Shown here one piece after another: positions 7,882-17,230 of a DNA stretch of 64,000 nucleotides; within the stretch, counting starts at the first letter, position 1; the number at the start of each line of letters is the position of its first letter. This DNA comes from Brucella tritici (GTDB taxonomy: Bacteria; Pseudomonadota; Alphaproteobacteria; Rhizobiales; Rhizobiaceae), in NCBI RefSeq assembly GCF_008932295.1, contig NZ_WBWA01000024.1, positions 1-64,000 of the forward strand, written 5' to 3'. Both the position numbers and the translations under genes were made by a program. The notes under the pieces are model-generated. The model did no database searches and was not told the origin of the DNA. It saw only the letters and a program-made list of their open reading frames with translations.

Positions 7882-8733
7882 ATGAATACTGCTTTCAATC
7901 TTGATCTTTTGCGGGCCTTCGCGGCGGTCGTCGACAGCCGCAGTTTTACGGCTGCGGCCTTGCAGTTGCACTCGACCCAATCGACCATAAGTCAGAAGAT
8001 CATAAGGCTGGAGGAAGCTGCCGGACAGGCGCTTCTGGAACGTGCCCGGCATGATGTGCGCCCGACGGATGCAGGCGAAAAGCTGCTGGGCTATGCGCGC
8101 CGTATCCTGCATCTGCATGATGAGGCGGCAGCCGCGATGACCGGCACAGCACTTGCTGCCGTGTTCCGCCTCGGCCTGCCGGAGGATTTCGCCTCACAGC
8201 TGGTTACGCCTGCACTGGCGCGTTTCATGCGCACACATCCGAACACGAAACTCGAGGTGACGAGCGGTCTCAGCCGTGACTTGCAGAAAGGCTTCGAGAC
8301 CGGTGAGTTTGACCTTGTCATGGTGAAACAGAAGCGCGGCGAAACGATGGGGACCATGCACTGGCCAGAACCGCTGTCCTGGCTCGATAGCGCCGATTTT
8401 CCTGTTTCCCATGTTGATCCGCTGCCGCTCGTCGTGTTCCCGCCGAACGGGCTTTATCGCAGCGACATGATGGAGGCTCTCGATCGGGTGGGCAGACGCT
8501 GGCATGTGGTTTTCACCAGCTCCAGTCTGGCGAGTATTCAAAGTGCGGTAGCCGAGGGGCTAGGTGTCAGCCTGCTTCCGACGCGTGTAGCACTTCCCGG
8601 TCATCAGATGGTGCCTGCCGCGGCGGGATTGCCGTCCGTTGAGCCGATGGAAATCGTCATCCGGCACATGGACAATGGCCCCGACCAGATCCGTCAGCTT
8701 GCCGAAATGCTGGCGGAAATTGTCGGAGACTAA
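7882..8733 (+). CDS. LysR-family transcriptional regulator, divergent from the ankyrin-deaminase-MFS operon
   Basis: A 283-residue LysR protein. The N-terminal winged helix is LDLLRAFAAVVDSRSFTAAA followed by the recognition helix STQSTISQKIIRLE. The effector-binding domain runs from about residue 90 to the end. ATG 7882 was chosen because the LysR domain normally begins 5-10 residues after the start; the open frame continues upstream to 7087 only because the opposite strand is coding. The divergent layout with a dyad between is the classic LysR arrangement and makes the ankyrin-deaminase-transporter operon the likely target. Confidence 0.9.
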   Translation: MNTAFNLDLLRAFAAVVDSRSFTAAALQLHSTQSTISQKIIRLEEAAGQALLERARHDVRPTDAGEKLLGYARRILHLHDEAAAAMTGTALAAVFRLGLPEDFASQLVTPALARFMRTHPNTKLEVTSGLSRDLQKGFETGEFDLVMVKQKRGETMGTMHWPEPLSWLDSADFPVSHVDPLPLVVFPPNGLYRSDMMEALDRVGRRWHVVFTSSSLASIQSAVAEGLGVSLLPTRVALPGHQMVPAAAGLPSVEPMEIVIRHMDNGPDQIRQLAEMLAEIVGD

Positions 8734-8850
8734 GAAGGCTTCAGACAGGTCGCCGATCCACGCTTTCCCTGCATAATTGCTTGTTCTGATTGATCGTGTC
8801 GTTTCGAGTGGTGTTCACGAAATTTCCGGTCTTTCATTCTCTGTTTAATT

Positions 8851-8875
8851 TCTGAAAAGCGCATCCGTTTTCAGA
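8851..8875. promoter_or_regulatory. Inverted repeat directly upstream of the GntR operon -35 box
   Basis: Perfect 8-bp arms TCTGAAAA / TTTTCAGA with a 9-bp centre abut the putative -35 box at 8876. It could be an operator or activator site. Confidence 0.4.
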
Positions 8876-8903
8876 TTGACTGATTTTGTATCCAGGATAT
8901 TCT
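8876..8903 (+). promoter_or_regulatory. Likely promoter and operator of the GntR-amidase operon
   Basis: TTGACT at 8876 and TATTCT at 8898 are spaced 16 bp and resemble sigma-70 -35 and -10 boxes. Between them lies the dyad TATCC-A-GGATA (8889-8899), a plausible site for the GntR/FCD protein encoded just downstream, which would then be autoregulated. Confidence 0.45.
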
Positions 8904-8930
8904 GTCCGGAAAAGTTGGGAGGCTTTTCTA

Positions 8931-9611
8931 TTGGCGGCTTTTGAATGGCGCAGTCAGACCCGTTTGCTGGACGAAGTGGCAGAGGCGCTTCGGGAGCGAA
9001 TCTATGCGGGTGTTTATGCGCCGGGCGCGATCCTTCGGCAGGAGCACATAGCCACCGAGTTCGGCATCAGCCGCACGCCTTTGCGCGAAGCTCTGCGTGT
9101 TCTGGAGCGCGACGGGCTGGTCATCCATCTGCCGGGCCGGGGGGTGCGCGTCGCCTCCGCGGATCTCACTCGCCTGATCGACGCCTATGCCGTGCGCGAA
9201 GTGCTCGACGGTGTGGCTGCGCGCTTTGCGGCCGAGCGGGCGAGTGATGCGGATATCGCCAGATTGCGCACCCATGTTGCAGGGCAGTCGGCGGTGGTCG
9301 ATCCGTGGGACCCCAAAGCCTACACCCAGTCCAATGTCGATTTTCATATGGCGGTGATGAACACGGCGGGCAATGCCTCGCTGATTGCCTTCGTGCCGCT
9401 GTTGCGCATGACATCGCAAGTTTTCGCGCCGTCCTTTTCGCTGTCGGTAGACCGCGCACGCGACGCCATCCGCGAGCATGGCGCAATCGTTGAGGCCATT
9501 GCCGCGCGTGATGGCGAACAGGCGGAGCGGCTGGCGCGGGCGCATATCCGTGCCACCACGGCAAGATTGGAGGCGGAACAGCCTCTTCGGGAGAATGAAG
9601 ATGAAGCATGA
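8931..9611 (+). CDS. GntR-family transcriptional regulator, FCD subfamily
   Basis: A 226-residue regulator. The N-terminal winged helix contains LRERIYAGVYAPGAILRQ, then EFGISRTPLREALRVLERDG and a wing HLPGRGVRVAS. The C-terminal all-helical FCD domain provides acidic and histidine residues (for example in NVDFHMAVM and EHGAIVEAI) that usually bind a metal and an organic acid ligand. TTG 8931 is preferred because GGGAGG lies 8 nt before it; the frame could extend to another TTG at 8886. The gene overlaps the aldehyde dehydrogenase start, so it is the first gene of the catabolic operon and probably its pathway-specific repressor. Confidence 0.88.
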   Translation: MAAFEWRSQTRLLDEVAEALRERIYAGVYAPGAILRQEHIATEFGISRTPLREALRVLERDGLVIHLPGRGVRVASADLTRLIDAYAVREVLDGVAARFAAERASDADIARLRTHVAGQSAVVDPWDPKAYTQSNVDFHMAVMNTAGNASLIAFVPLLRMTSQVFAPSFSLSVDRARDAIREHGAIVEAIAARDGEQAERLARAHIRATTARLEAEQPLRENEDEA

Positions 9612-11073
9612 GAACCAGACGGGAGGAGCGGGCTTGCTCCGTTATGGCAATTTCATCGCAGGTCAGTGGCAGGATGCGGCTGGCGGTGAGCATATCACCG
9701 TCAAGAACCCTTCCGATGGCAGCGATCTGGCGCTGATCGCGCGCGGCACCAAGGCCGATATCTATCAGGCTGTGGCGGCCGCCCGTAAGGCGCTTTCCGG
9801 CGATTGGGGCAAGCTGACAGCAACCGAGCGTGGCCGTGTGCTGCACCGCATTTCGGAAGAGGTATTGAAGAATATCGATCTCCTGACCGATCTGGAATCG
9901 AAAGATGTCGGCAAGCCGGTCACGCAGGCTCGCGCCGATGTGGTGGCGCTGGCGCGTTATCTCGAATTCTATGGTGCATCTGCTGACAAGGTGCATGGCG
10001 ACACGCTGCCCTATCAGAACGGCTTTACGGTTCTGTCGATCTATGAACCGCATGGTGTCACGGGCCATATCATTCCGTGGAACTATCCGATGCAGATTCT
10101 GGGTCGCAGCCTTGGCGCAGCACTGGCCATGGGCAATGCAGCCGTGGTCAAGCCTGCGGAAGAAGCCTGCCTGACCATTCTCGAATTTGCGCGTATCGCC
10201 GAAAAGGCCGGTCTGCCGGTCGGCGCGCTCAATGTCGTCACCGGGCTTGGCGCGGAAGCAGGTGCCGCACTTTCCGAGCATCCTGATGTCAACCACATCT
10301 CGTTTACGGGGTCGGTGCGCACGGGCGAAGCAGTGCAAGCCGCAGCTGCCAAAAACACTGTGCCTGTTACGCTGGAACTTGGCGGAAAATCGCCGCAGAT
10401 CGTTTTCGCCGATGCCGATCTCGACCGCGCTTTGCCGTTTCTGGTCAATGCGGGCATTCAGAATGCCGGTCAGACCTGCTCGGCTTCGTCGCGCATTCTC
10501 GTCGAGCGCAGCATTTATGAAGATGTCGTCGCGCGCATGAGCGAACGCTACTGCGCATTGAAAGTTGGCCCGGCTAGTGCTGATCCGTCGGTCGGTCCGG
10601 TGGTGTCGCAGCGCCAGAAGGCGATTGTCGAAAGCTATCTCGATCTGGCGAAGGAAAACGGGCTGGCCATTGCCGCGCAAGGTGTGTTGACCGAAGATGC
10701 GCCGGAAGGCGGGGCCTATGTGTTGCCGACACTGATCCGCGACGTGCCTGCCGATCATCGTCTGGCGCAGGAGGAAATCTTTGGTCCGGTGCAGGTCATT
10801 CTGCCTTTCGACACCGAAGAAGAAGCCATCGCTATTGCCAATGGGACTTCATACGGCCTCGTCTGCGGCATCTGGACCAATGATGGTGGACGTCAGTTCC
10901 GCCTGGCGCGGGCCATCCATTCCGGGCAGGTCTTCATCAATAACTACGGCGCTGGCGGCGGTATCGAACTGCCGTTCGGCGGCGTGAAGAAATCCGGCCA
11001 TGGCCGCGAAAAGGGTTTTGAGGCGCTTTACGGGTTTGCCTCACTGAAGACCATCTCGGTCTGGCATGGCTGA
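9601..11073 (+). CDS. NAD(P)-dependent aldehyde dehydrogenase
   Basis: A 490-residue member of the ALDH superfamily with the usual length. The cofactor region has GVTGHIIPWNYP. The general base is E259 (TLELGGKSPQ) and the catalytic nucleophile C293 (NAGQTCSASSR). It would oxidise an aldehyde to a carboxylic acid in the cytoplasm. ATG 9601 is favoured over ATG 9595 because of GGAGA spacing; both overlap the end of the regulator gene. Its place between a GntR regulator and a short-chain dehydrogenase suggests a two-step alcohol-aldehyde-acid oxidation of whatever the ABC importer and amidase supply. Confidence 0.92.
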   Translation: MKHENQTGGAGLLRYGNFIAGQWQDAAGGEHITVKNPSDGSDLALIARGTKADIYQAVAAARKALSGDWGKLTATERGRVLHRISEEVLKNIDLLTDLESKDVGKPVTQARADVVALARYLEFYGASADKVHGDTLPYQNGFTVLSIYEPHGVTGHIIPWNYPMQILGRSLGAALAMGNAAVVKPAEEACLTILEFARIAEKAGLPVGALNVVTGLGAEAGAALSEHPDVNHISFTGSVRTGEAVQAAAAKNTVPVTLELGGKSPQIVFADADLDRALPFLVNAGIQNAGQTCSASSRILVERSIYEDVVARMSERYCALKVGPASADPSVGPVVSQRQKAIVESYLDLAKENGLAIAAQGVLTEDAPEGGAYVLPTLIRDVPADHRLAQEEIFGPVQVILPFDTEEEAIAIANGTSYGLVCGIWTNDGGRQFRLARAIHSGQVFINNYGAGGGIELPFGGVKKSGHGREKGFEALYGFASLKTISVWHG

Positions 11074-11078
11074 GACTA

Positions 11079-11122
11079 GCATTTTCAGGGAAAGTGGGAA
11101 CCGGTTTCCCGTCTGAAAATGC
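11079..11122. repeat. Palindromic repeat between the ALDH and SDR genes
   Basis: Outer arms GCATTTTCAG / CTGAAAATGC and inner GGGAAA / TTTCCC form an imperfect palindrome that begins 5 bp after the ALDH stop codon. It resembles the B module of the RIME-like family and lies inside the operon. Confidence 0.65.
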
Positions 11123-11150
11123 GATGAAAATAGCATTTGGGAGAAACATA

Positions 11151-11897
11151 GTGTCGCTTGAAGGTAAGGTCGCGCTCATCACGGGAGCAGGTTCGGGGTT
11201 TGGCGAAGGCATGGCAAAGCGCTTTGCTGACGGCGGCGCAAAGGTCGTCATCGTTGACCGCGACAAGGCAGGCGCTGAGCGCGTCGCAGGCGAAATCGGC
11301 GATGCGGCGCTGGCCGTGGCTGCCGATATTTCCAAGGAAGCTGATGTCGAGGCGGCAGTGGAAGCCGCTTTGTCGAAATTCGGCAAGATCGATATTCTGA
11401 TCAACAATGCCGGCATCGGTCACAAACCGCAAAATGCCGAACTAGTGGAGCCGGAAGAGTTCGACCGCATTCTCGGCGTCAATGTGCGTGGCGTCTATCT
11501 GATGACGCGCAAGCTCATTCCGCACATGAAAAAGAATGGGGAAGGCGTCATTCTGAACGTCGCTTCGACCGGCGCTGGTCGCCCGCGTCCGAACCTCGCC
11601 TGGTACAATGCCACCAAGGGCTGGGTCGTTTCGGTAACGAAGGCGCTCGCCATTGAACTCGCACCGTCGAAAATCCGCGTTGTGGCGCTGAACCCGGTTG
11701 CCGGTGAAACGCCGCTTCTCACCACATTCATGGGTGAGGACACCGAAGAAATCCGCAAGAAGTTCCGCGATTCCATCCCGATGGGCCGCCTGTTGAAACC
11801 TGATGATCTGGCTGAAGCGGCGGCTTTCCTTTGCTCGCCTGCTGCCTCTATGATTACGGGGGTTGCGCTCGACGTGGATGGCGGGCGCTCGATTTAA
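11151..11897 (+). CDS. Short-chain dehydrogenase/reductase (SDR) family oxidoreductase
   Basis: A 248-residue classical SDR. The Rossmann motif TGAGSGFG is at residues 11-18, NNAG near 85-88, and the catalytic set S139, Y152, K156 (WYNATK) is complete. It ends in the typical GVALDVDGGRSI. GTG 11151 is chosen because GGGAG lies 7 nt upstream; a longer frame from 11094 would read through part of a palindromic repeat. Such enzymes oxidise secondary or primary alcohols with NAD(P). In this operon it probably forms the aldehyde or ketone that the neighbouring dehydrogenase or other enzymes use; the substrate is not known. Confidence 0.9.
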   Translation: MSLEGKVALITGAGSGFGEGMAKRFADGGAKVVIVDRDKAGAERVAGEIGDAALAVAADISKEADVEAAVEAALSKFGKIDILINNAGIGHKPQNAELVEPEEFDRILGVNVRGVYLMTRKLIPHMKKNGEGVILNVASTGAGRPRPNLAWYNATKGWVVSVTKALAIELAPSKIRVVALNPVAGETPLLTTFMGEDTEEIRKKFRDSIPMGRLLKPDDLAEAAAFLCSPAASMITGVALDVDGGRSI

Positions 11898-11920
11898 AAG
11901 TTGGAGGGATAGGGGAACCC

Positions 11921-13399
11921 ATGGGTAACTTACTGAAAGCCGGGCTTATAACGGCTGCGATGCTCGCATCGATCAACGGTGCCTTCGCGAAAGACACGCT
12001 GGTGGTCGGCGAAGTGCTGGAGCCGCCGGGTCTGGACCCGACTGCCAATGCCGCTGCCGGTATCCGGCAGGTTACCTATGCCAACCTTTATGAAGGTCTT
12101 GTGCGCATTGTCGAAGACGGCACGGTGAAGCCGCTTCTGGCCGAAAGCTGGACTGTCTCCGACGACAAGAAGACCTATACGTTCAAGCTGCGTCAGGGCG
12201 TGAAGTTTCACGACGGCACGCCGTTCGACTGCTCGGTGGTGAAATTCTCCTATGAGCGCGCTGTCGCTCCGGATTCCACCAATGCGCAGAAGGGCCTGTT
12301 TGCGCCGATTGAAAGCACGCAATGTCCTGACCCGGCGACGGCCGTTGTCACGCTGAAGCGCCCGACCTCGAACTTCCTGTTCAATATGGGCTGGGGCGAC
12401 GCGGTGATGGTCGCGCCGAATTCGGCTGGCGAAAACAAGACCAAGCCGGTTGGCACGGGTCCGTTCAAGTTCAAGCGCTGGGTGCAGGGCGACCGCGTCG
12501 AACTGGAACGCAATGCGGATTATTGGGGTGAGCCTGCAAAGCTCTCCGCCGTCACGTTCCGTTTTGTCAGCGATCCATCGGCTGCCGCTGCTGCCATCCT
12601 TGCGGGTGACATTGACGTGTTCCCGATGTTCCAGGCCCCGGAGCTGATCAGCCGCTTCAAAAGTGACGACAAGCTGCAGGTCGAAGTTGGCGATACGGCA
12701 GGCAAGGTCATCCTGTCGCTCAACAACGCCAAGGCGCCTTTCGACAATGCGAAGGTGCGTCAGGCGCTGGCCCATGCCATCGACAGCAAGGCGCTGATCG
12801 AAGGCACTTATTCGGGCTTCGGTACGCCAATCGGTTCGCATTATTCGCCGGTTGATCCGGGCTATGTCGATCTTTCGCAGACCTATCCGTATGATCCGGC
12901 CAAGGCCAAGCAGCTTCTGGAAGAGGCTGGTGTTCCGGCAGGCACATCGATCACCATCACGCTTCCGCCACCGGCCTATGCGCGTCGCGGCGGCGAGATT
13001 ATTGCGGCGATGCTGTCGGAGGTCGGCATTCAGGTCAATCTCGTGCCGATCGAGTTTGCGCAGTGGCTGGATCAGGTGTTCAAGCGGTCGGATTTCGACG
13101 CGACGATCATCGCCCATACCGAAGCGCGCGATCTCGATATCTATGCCCGCGACAAGTACTACTTCAACTATAACAGCCCGGAGTATAAGGCGCTTTACAA
13201 GGCCTATGCCGAGGCTGGCAGCGACGAGGAACAGCTCGAACTCGTCAAGAAGTTGCAGGAAAAACTGGCCGCTGACGAACCGAATGTCTTCCTCTATGCG
13301 CTGCCGAAAATCGGCGTCTGGAATAAGAACGTCAAGGGTCTGTGGAAGAACATGCCGATCCCGGCTGATGATCTGACCCAGGCTTACTGGGCCGAATAA
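11921..13399 (+). CDS. ABC transporter periplasmic substrate-binding protein, peptide/nickel family 5
   Basis: A 492-residue solute-binding protein. A signal peptide ends at about residue 23 (NGAFA before KDTLVV). Family 5 features follow: VLEPPGLDPT, LAESWTVSDDKKTYTFKLR and VKFHDGTPFD, then GTGPFKFKRW. It delivers a peptide-like or amide ligand to the permease encoded downstream. ATG 11921 has AGGGGAA just before it. Gene order (binding protein, two permeases, two ATPases) is the standard Dpp/Opp arrangement. The family also binds opines, glutathione, nickel chelates and glycosides, so the name peptide is only a family label. Confidence 0.92.
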   Translation: MGNLLKAGLITAAMLASINGAFAKDTLVVGEVLEPPGLDPTANAAAGIRQVTYANLYEGLVRIVEDGTVKPLLAESWTVSDDKKTYTFKLRQGVKFHDGTPFDCSVVKFSYERAVAPDSTNAQKGLFAPIESTQCPDPATAVVTLKRPTSNFLFNMGWGDAVMVAPNSAGENKTKPVGTGPFKFKRWVQGDRVELERNADYWGEPAKLSAVTFRFVSDPSAAAAAILAGDIDVFPMFQAPELISRFKSDDKLQVEVGDTAGKVILSLNNAKAPFDNAKVRQALAHAIDSKALIEGTYSGFGTPIGSHYSPVDPGYVDLSQTYPYDPAKAKQLLEEAGVPAGTSITITLPPPAYARRGGEIIAAMLSEVGIQVNLVPIEFAQWLDQVFKRSDFDATIIAHTEARDLDIYARDKYYFNYNSPEYKALYKAYAEAGSDEEQLELVKKLQEKLAADEPNVFLYALPKIGVWNKNVKGLWKNMPIPADDLTQAYWAE

Positions 13400-13405
13400 A
13401 AACCT

Positions 13406-13433
13406 CCGCCCCGGCGCTTCGGCAAAGGGGCGG
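13406..13433 (+). other. Intercistronic hairpin after the binding-protein gene
   Basis: CCGCCCC / GGGGCGG arms enclose a 14-nt loop that itself can fold, with no T-run after it. Hairpins at this position in ABC operons usually stabilise the upstream mRNA and allow more binding protein than permease to be made. Confidence 0.45.
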
Positions 13434-13533
13434 CGAACAACAAGAATGGTTGTGCGCTCCATAAACATAAGGGGAGAGCGTGCGGCGCGTTGGAATGTGG
13501 AAAGCGGATATCCGTCTTTTCAAGGAGGTCGTT

Positions 13534-14487
13534 TTGCTGGCTTATATATCCGGGCGGTTGGTCTCGCTCTTGCTGACGACGCTTGCGGCTTCCGTCATCG
13601 TCTTTCTGCTGATGCAGATTCTGCCGGGCGATCCGGCGGCGGTGATCCTCGGCATCAATGCGCAGCCTGAAACATTGGCTGCGCTCCATACCCAGCTCGG
13701 TCTCGACCAGCCGATCTGGTGGCGCTATCTCACATGGATCGGCGGCTTTCTTAAAGGCGATTTCGGCACAAGTTACACCTATTCCGTTCCGATCAGCGAA
13801 TTGCTCGGCCCGCGCATCATGGTCACGCTGCCGCTGGCGCTTTTGTCGATGATTTTGTCGGTTGCGGTTGCCATTCCGGTCGGCGTCTATGCAGCGTCCA
13901 AGCGCGGCAAGACCGGCGACGTGCTTTCTATGGGCGTGGCGCAGGTTGGCGTCGCTATCCCGAATTTCTGGCTTGGCCTGTTGTTGATCCTGCTATTCGC
14001 CTTGCAGCTCGGCTGGTTTCCGGCCTCGGGCTTTGCGGGTTGGGAAGGCGGCTTCTGGAACGGTATCCGCTCGTTGTTTCTGCCTGCACTGGCGCTTGCG
14101 CTGCCGCTTGCCGCTATTCTGGCCCGCGTGACGCGCTCCGCCGTCATTGAAACATTGGGTGAGGATTTTGTGCGGACCGCGCGCGCCAAGGGCCTGACAC
14201 GCAAGGCGGCACTTTGGCGTCATGCGGTGCCCAATGCGCTGATCCCTGTCGTCACGATCATCGGCCTGCAATTCTCCTTTCTGCTGGCGGGAACCATCAT
14301 CATCGAAAACGTCTTCAATCTGCCCGGCCTGGGACGCCTGGTGTTTCAAGCCATCGCGCAGCGCGATCTCGTCACCGTGCAGTCGCTGGTGACGCTGCTT
14401 GCCGCTTCCGTGATCGCGGTCAATTTCATCGTTGACCTTGTCTATGGTTTCATCGATCCGCGCCTTTCGACGGGAGGCAGCCGATGA
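13534..14487 (+). CDS. ABC transporter permease, DppB type
   Basis: A 317-residue inner-membrane permease with about six helices. The opening LAYISGRLVSLLLTTLAA is typical for this family. The EAA loop that contacts the ATPase reads RAKGLTRKAALWRHAVPNAL. TTG 13534 is preferred because a perfect AAGGAGG lies 5 nt before it and DppB proteins normally start this close to the first helix. Alternative starts at ATG 13495 and GTG 13480 would add 13 or 18 residues. It overlaps the next permease gene by 4 nt. Confidence 0.85.
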   Translation: MLAYISGRLVSLLLTTLAASVIVFLLMQILPGDPAAVILGINAQPETLAALHTQLGLDQPIWWRYLTWIGGFLKGDFGTSYTYSVPISELLGPRIMVTLPLALLSMILSVAVAIPVGVYAASKRGKTGDVLSMGVAQVGVAIPNFWLGLLLILLFALQLGWFPASGFAGWEGGFWNGIRSLFLPALALALPLAAILARVTRSAVIETLGEDFVRTARAKGLTRKAALWRHAVPNALIPVVTIIGLQFSFLLAGTIIIENVFNLPGLGRLVFQAIAQRDLVTVQSLVTLLAASVIAVNFIVDLVYGFIDPRLSTGGSR

Positions 14488-15344
14488 GCGACACGCAAAT
14501 CCTGCCGAAGCCCGGCATTTTCCGAACGGTGCTTTTGAGCCGCAGCCTGACCATCGGCACGCTGATCACGGTTATCCTGGTTGCGATGGCACTCATCTCC
14601 TTTTTCTGGACTCCCTATTCGCCGACGGCGATGAATTTCCGCGACAAGTTGCAGGGGCCAAGCCTCAATCATCTGTTCGGCACGGATAATTTCGGTCGCG
14701 ATGTGTTTTCCATGATCATGGTCGGCGCGCGCAATTCCATCGCCGTGTCGATCATCGCCGTGCTTGTCGGTGCCGGGATCGGCATTCCGCTGGGCGCTTT
14801 CGCGGCTGCACGCGGCGGCATGGTGGACGGTTTCGTCATGCGCATGACCGATCTGGCCTTCGCCTTTCCGGCGCTTCTGACGGCGGTGATCATCACGGCT
14901 GTTTTCGGTCCCGGTGCGGTCAATGCGATGATCGCCATCGGCATTTTCAACATTCCTGTGTTTGCGCGTGTCACACGCGGCGCATCGCTCGGGCTCTGGA
15001 AGCGCGAATATGTGCAGGCGGCCCGTTGCGCAGGGCGTGGCGATGTGTCGATTACGCTTTTGCATGTGCTGCCCAATATCAACCATGTGCTGATCGTGCA
15101 GGCGACGATCCAGTTCGCGCTCGCCATTGTCGCCGAGGCGGGCCTTTCCTATGTCGGGCTTGGCACCCAGCCGCCGATGCCAAGCTGGGGCAAGATGCTC
15201 AACGACGCACAGACCTTTATTTACGACGCGCCATGGCTCGCCATTTTCCCCGGCCTCGCCATCACGTTTGCCGTGCTTGGCCTCAACATGCTGGGTGATG
15301 GATTGCGCGATGTGCTCGACCCGCGCGTCAGGAGGCAAAGATGA
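14484..15344 (+). CDS. ABC transporter permease, DppC type
   Basis: A 286-residue inner-membrane permease. A first helix near residues 20-45 is followed by a periplasmic stretch containing HLFGTDNFGRDVFS, the hallmark of the OppC/DppC branch. The EAA loop AARCAGRGDVSITLLHVLPN comes later. It pairs with the DppB-type subunit to form the channel. The start overlaps the preceding gene by 4 nt (ATGA), and its own stop overlaps the ATPase start in the same way, showing translational coupling. Confidence 0.92.
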   Translation: MSDTQILPKPGIFRTVLLSRSLTIGTLITVILVAMALISFFWTPYSPTAMNFRDKLQGPSLNHLFGTDNFGRDVFSMIMVGARNSIAVSIIAVLVGAGIGIPLGAFAAARGGMVDGFVMRMTDLAFAFPALLTAVIITAVFGPGAVNAMIAIGIFNIPVFARVTRGASLGLWKREYVQAARCAGRGDVSITLLHVLPNINHVLIVQATIQFALAIVAEAGLSYVGLGTQPPMPSWGKMLNDAQTFIYDAPWLAIFPGLAITFAVLGLNMLGDGLRDVLDPRVRRQR

Positions 15345-16369
15345 TCGCACCCCTGTCCAAAAAGCCTCTTCTTGAAATGGAAAACATGTCCGTCGAGCTG
15401 CCCTTTGGTGCTCGTTCGGCTGATATTGTCTCCGGCATCACGCTGACGCTGAACAGCGGCGAACGCCTCGGCATCGTGGGCGAATCCGGTAGTGGCAAGT
15501 CGATCACGGCGCTTGCCGCCATGGGCTTGCTGCCTGAGCGCATGCAGGTGCGCGGTCGCTTGCGCTTTGACGGGGAGGATCTGGCGAACAAGCCGGAAGC
15601 GGAACTGTGCAAGATGCGCGGACGGCGCATGGCGATGATCTTTCAGGAGCCGATGACGGCGCTCAATCCGGTCAAGTCCATCGGCGCGCAGATTGCCGAA
15701 GGCCGCCGTCTGCATTTGGGCGAAAGCCGGACCGATGCGGAGCGTGAAGCACGCCGCCTTCTGGATCGCGTGGGGCTGCCAGCACCGCGCTTCAATCTCG
15801 ATCTTTATCCGCACCAGCTTTCCGGTGGGCAACGCCAGCGCGTGATGATCGCGATGGCAATTGCCTGCGAGCCGGACCTGCTGATTGCCGATGAGCCGAC
15901 AACGGCGCTTGATGTGACCGTGCAGGCGCAGATCCTCGATCTGATGGACGAACTGATTGACGAAACCGGCACCGCCCTGATGCTGATTACGCATGATCTC
16001 GGTGTGGTGTCGGAAATGACCGACCGGATCGCCGTCATGTATGCGGGCCGCATTGTCGAGACGGGCCGCACGGAAGCTGTGTTCCACCGCATGGCACATC
16101 CCTATGCCCGTGGCTTGTTTGCAGCCTCGCCCCATGGTGCGGCACTGGTGCGCAACCACGGCACGGGGCGTCAGCGCCTTGCCGCCATTCCGGGTGTTGT
16201 GCCGGACCCGCTGGCGCGCCCGCCACATTGCACCTTCGCCGACCGTTGCGCCTTTGTGCAGGACGATTGCCGACAGGCAATACCGGGTCTCGATTTCATT
16301 GCCGAAAATGACGGCATCGTGCATCGCGCCGCCTGCCTGCATCCGCGTGAAGGCGAGGTGGTTTCATGA
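15341..16369 (+). CDS. ABC transporter ATP-binding protein, DppD type
   Basis: A 342-residue nucleotide-binding subunit. Walker A is GESGSGKS, the signature is LSGGQRQR, and Walker B is [12 protein letters not shown], followed by LITHDLGVV with the switch histidine. The C-terminal extension typical of oligopeptide transporters contains cysteines ([14 protein letters not shown]). It forms a heterodimer with the next gene product to power import. Overlaps of 4 nt at both ends place it firmly in the operon. Confidence 0.93.
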   Translation: MIAPLSKKPLLEMENMSVELPFGARSADIVSGITLTLNSGERLGIVGESGSGKSITALAAMGLLPERMQVRGRLRFDGEDLANKPEAELCKMRGRRMAMIFQEPMTALNPVKSIGAQIAEGRRLHLGESRTDAEREARRLLDRVGLPAPRFNLDLYPHQLSGGQRQRVMIAMAIACEPDLLIADEPTTALDVTVQAQILDLMDELIDETGTALMLITHDLGVVSEMTDRIAVMYAGRIVETGRTEAVFHRMAHPYARGLFAASPHGAALVRNHGTGRQRLAAIPGVVPDPLARPPHCTFADRCAFVQDDCRQAIPGLDFIAENDGIVHRAACLHPREGEVVS

Positions 16370-17214
16370 GCAAGATGATTTTGCAGGTGCGCGATGTGGT
16401 GCGCGAATATCAGCTTCCGCGCGCATCTTTCTTTTCAAAGCCCAGCGCATTGCGCGTGCTGCATGGGGTGAATGTCGAGATCGAAGCAGGGCAAAGCCTT
16501 GGCATCGTCGGCGAAAGCGGTTCCGGCAAATCCACGCTGGCGCGTGCGGTGATGGGGCTGGAGCGTCCGCAATCGGGTCAGATTCTCATCAACGGTCAGG
16601 ATATTTATGCGCTGGATCGCTCGGGCCTGCGTGAAGCGCGCAAAGGCTTTCAGGCAATCTTTCAGGACCCTTACGGTTCTCTCGATCCGCGCCATACGGT
16701 CAAGCGCATCATTTCCGAGCCGATCGTGTCGCTGGAAAGCGGCGCCAGTTCCAAAGACCGCGACGACCGCGTTGCGGAAGTGCTGGAAGCGGTTGGCCTG
16801 CCCAAAGCATCTGCGGAAAAATATCCGCATGAATTTTCCGGCGGGCAACGCCAGCGCATTGCCATTGCGCGCGCCCTGATCACCAAACCGGCGCTGATTG
16901 TCGCTGACGAGCCGGTCTCGGCGCTCGACGTTTCCATTCAGGCGCAGGTTTTGAACCTGATGATGGATTTGCAGGAAAAGTTCGGTCTTTCCTATCTTTT
17001 TATCAGCCATGACCTCGGCGTGGTGCGCGCGATTACCGACCGTGTTGCGGTTATCTATCGCGGCAATATTGTCGAGCAGGGGCCGACCAATGCGGTGTTC
17101 GACAATCCGCAGCATAACTATACGCGGGCGCTGGTCGACGCCGTGCCAAAGCCTTTCTCCGGTCGCCGCAAGCGCGCGCGGCGATCCGATTCCACACTGA
17201 AATTGCCTGAGTGA
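16366..17214 (+). CDS. ABC transporter ATP-binding protein, DppF type
   Basis: A 282-residue nucleotide-binding subunit, the partner of the DppD-type protein. Walker [11 protein letters not shown], signature FSGGQRQRIA, Walker B LIVADEPVSALD and FISHDLGVV are all intact. The C-terminal oligopeptide extension is shorter than usual: it ends in a basic stretch (GRRKRARR) about 30 residues after the DNPQHNYTRALV motif. It overlaps the preceding gene by 4 nt and is followed 16 nt later by the amidase. Confidence 0.92.
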   Translation: MSKMILQVRDVVREYQLPRASFFSKPSALRVLHGVNVEIEAGQSLGIVGESGSGKSTLARAVMGLERPQSGQILINGQDIYALDRSGLREARKGFQAIFQDPYGSLDPRHTVKRIISEPIVSLESGASSKDRDDRVAEVLEAVGLPKASAEKYPHEFSGGQRQRIAIARALITKPALIVADEPVSALDVSIQAQVLNLMMDLQEKFGLSYLFISHDLGVVRAITDRVAVIYRGNIVEQGPTNAVFDNPQHNYTRALVDAVPKPFSGRRKRARRSDSTLKLPE

Positions 17215-17230
17215 TTTGAGGAAATATCCA

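Noticed and set aside
9166..10758. 530-codon open frame on the minus strand
   Set aside because: It lies opposite the GntR and aldehyde dehydrogenase genes and shows arginine/histidine-rich composition typical of an antisense shadow in GC-rich DNA.
11930..13468. 512-codon minus-strand open frame
   Set aside because: Antisense to the binding-protein gene; no domain and biased composition.
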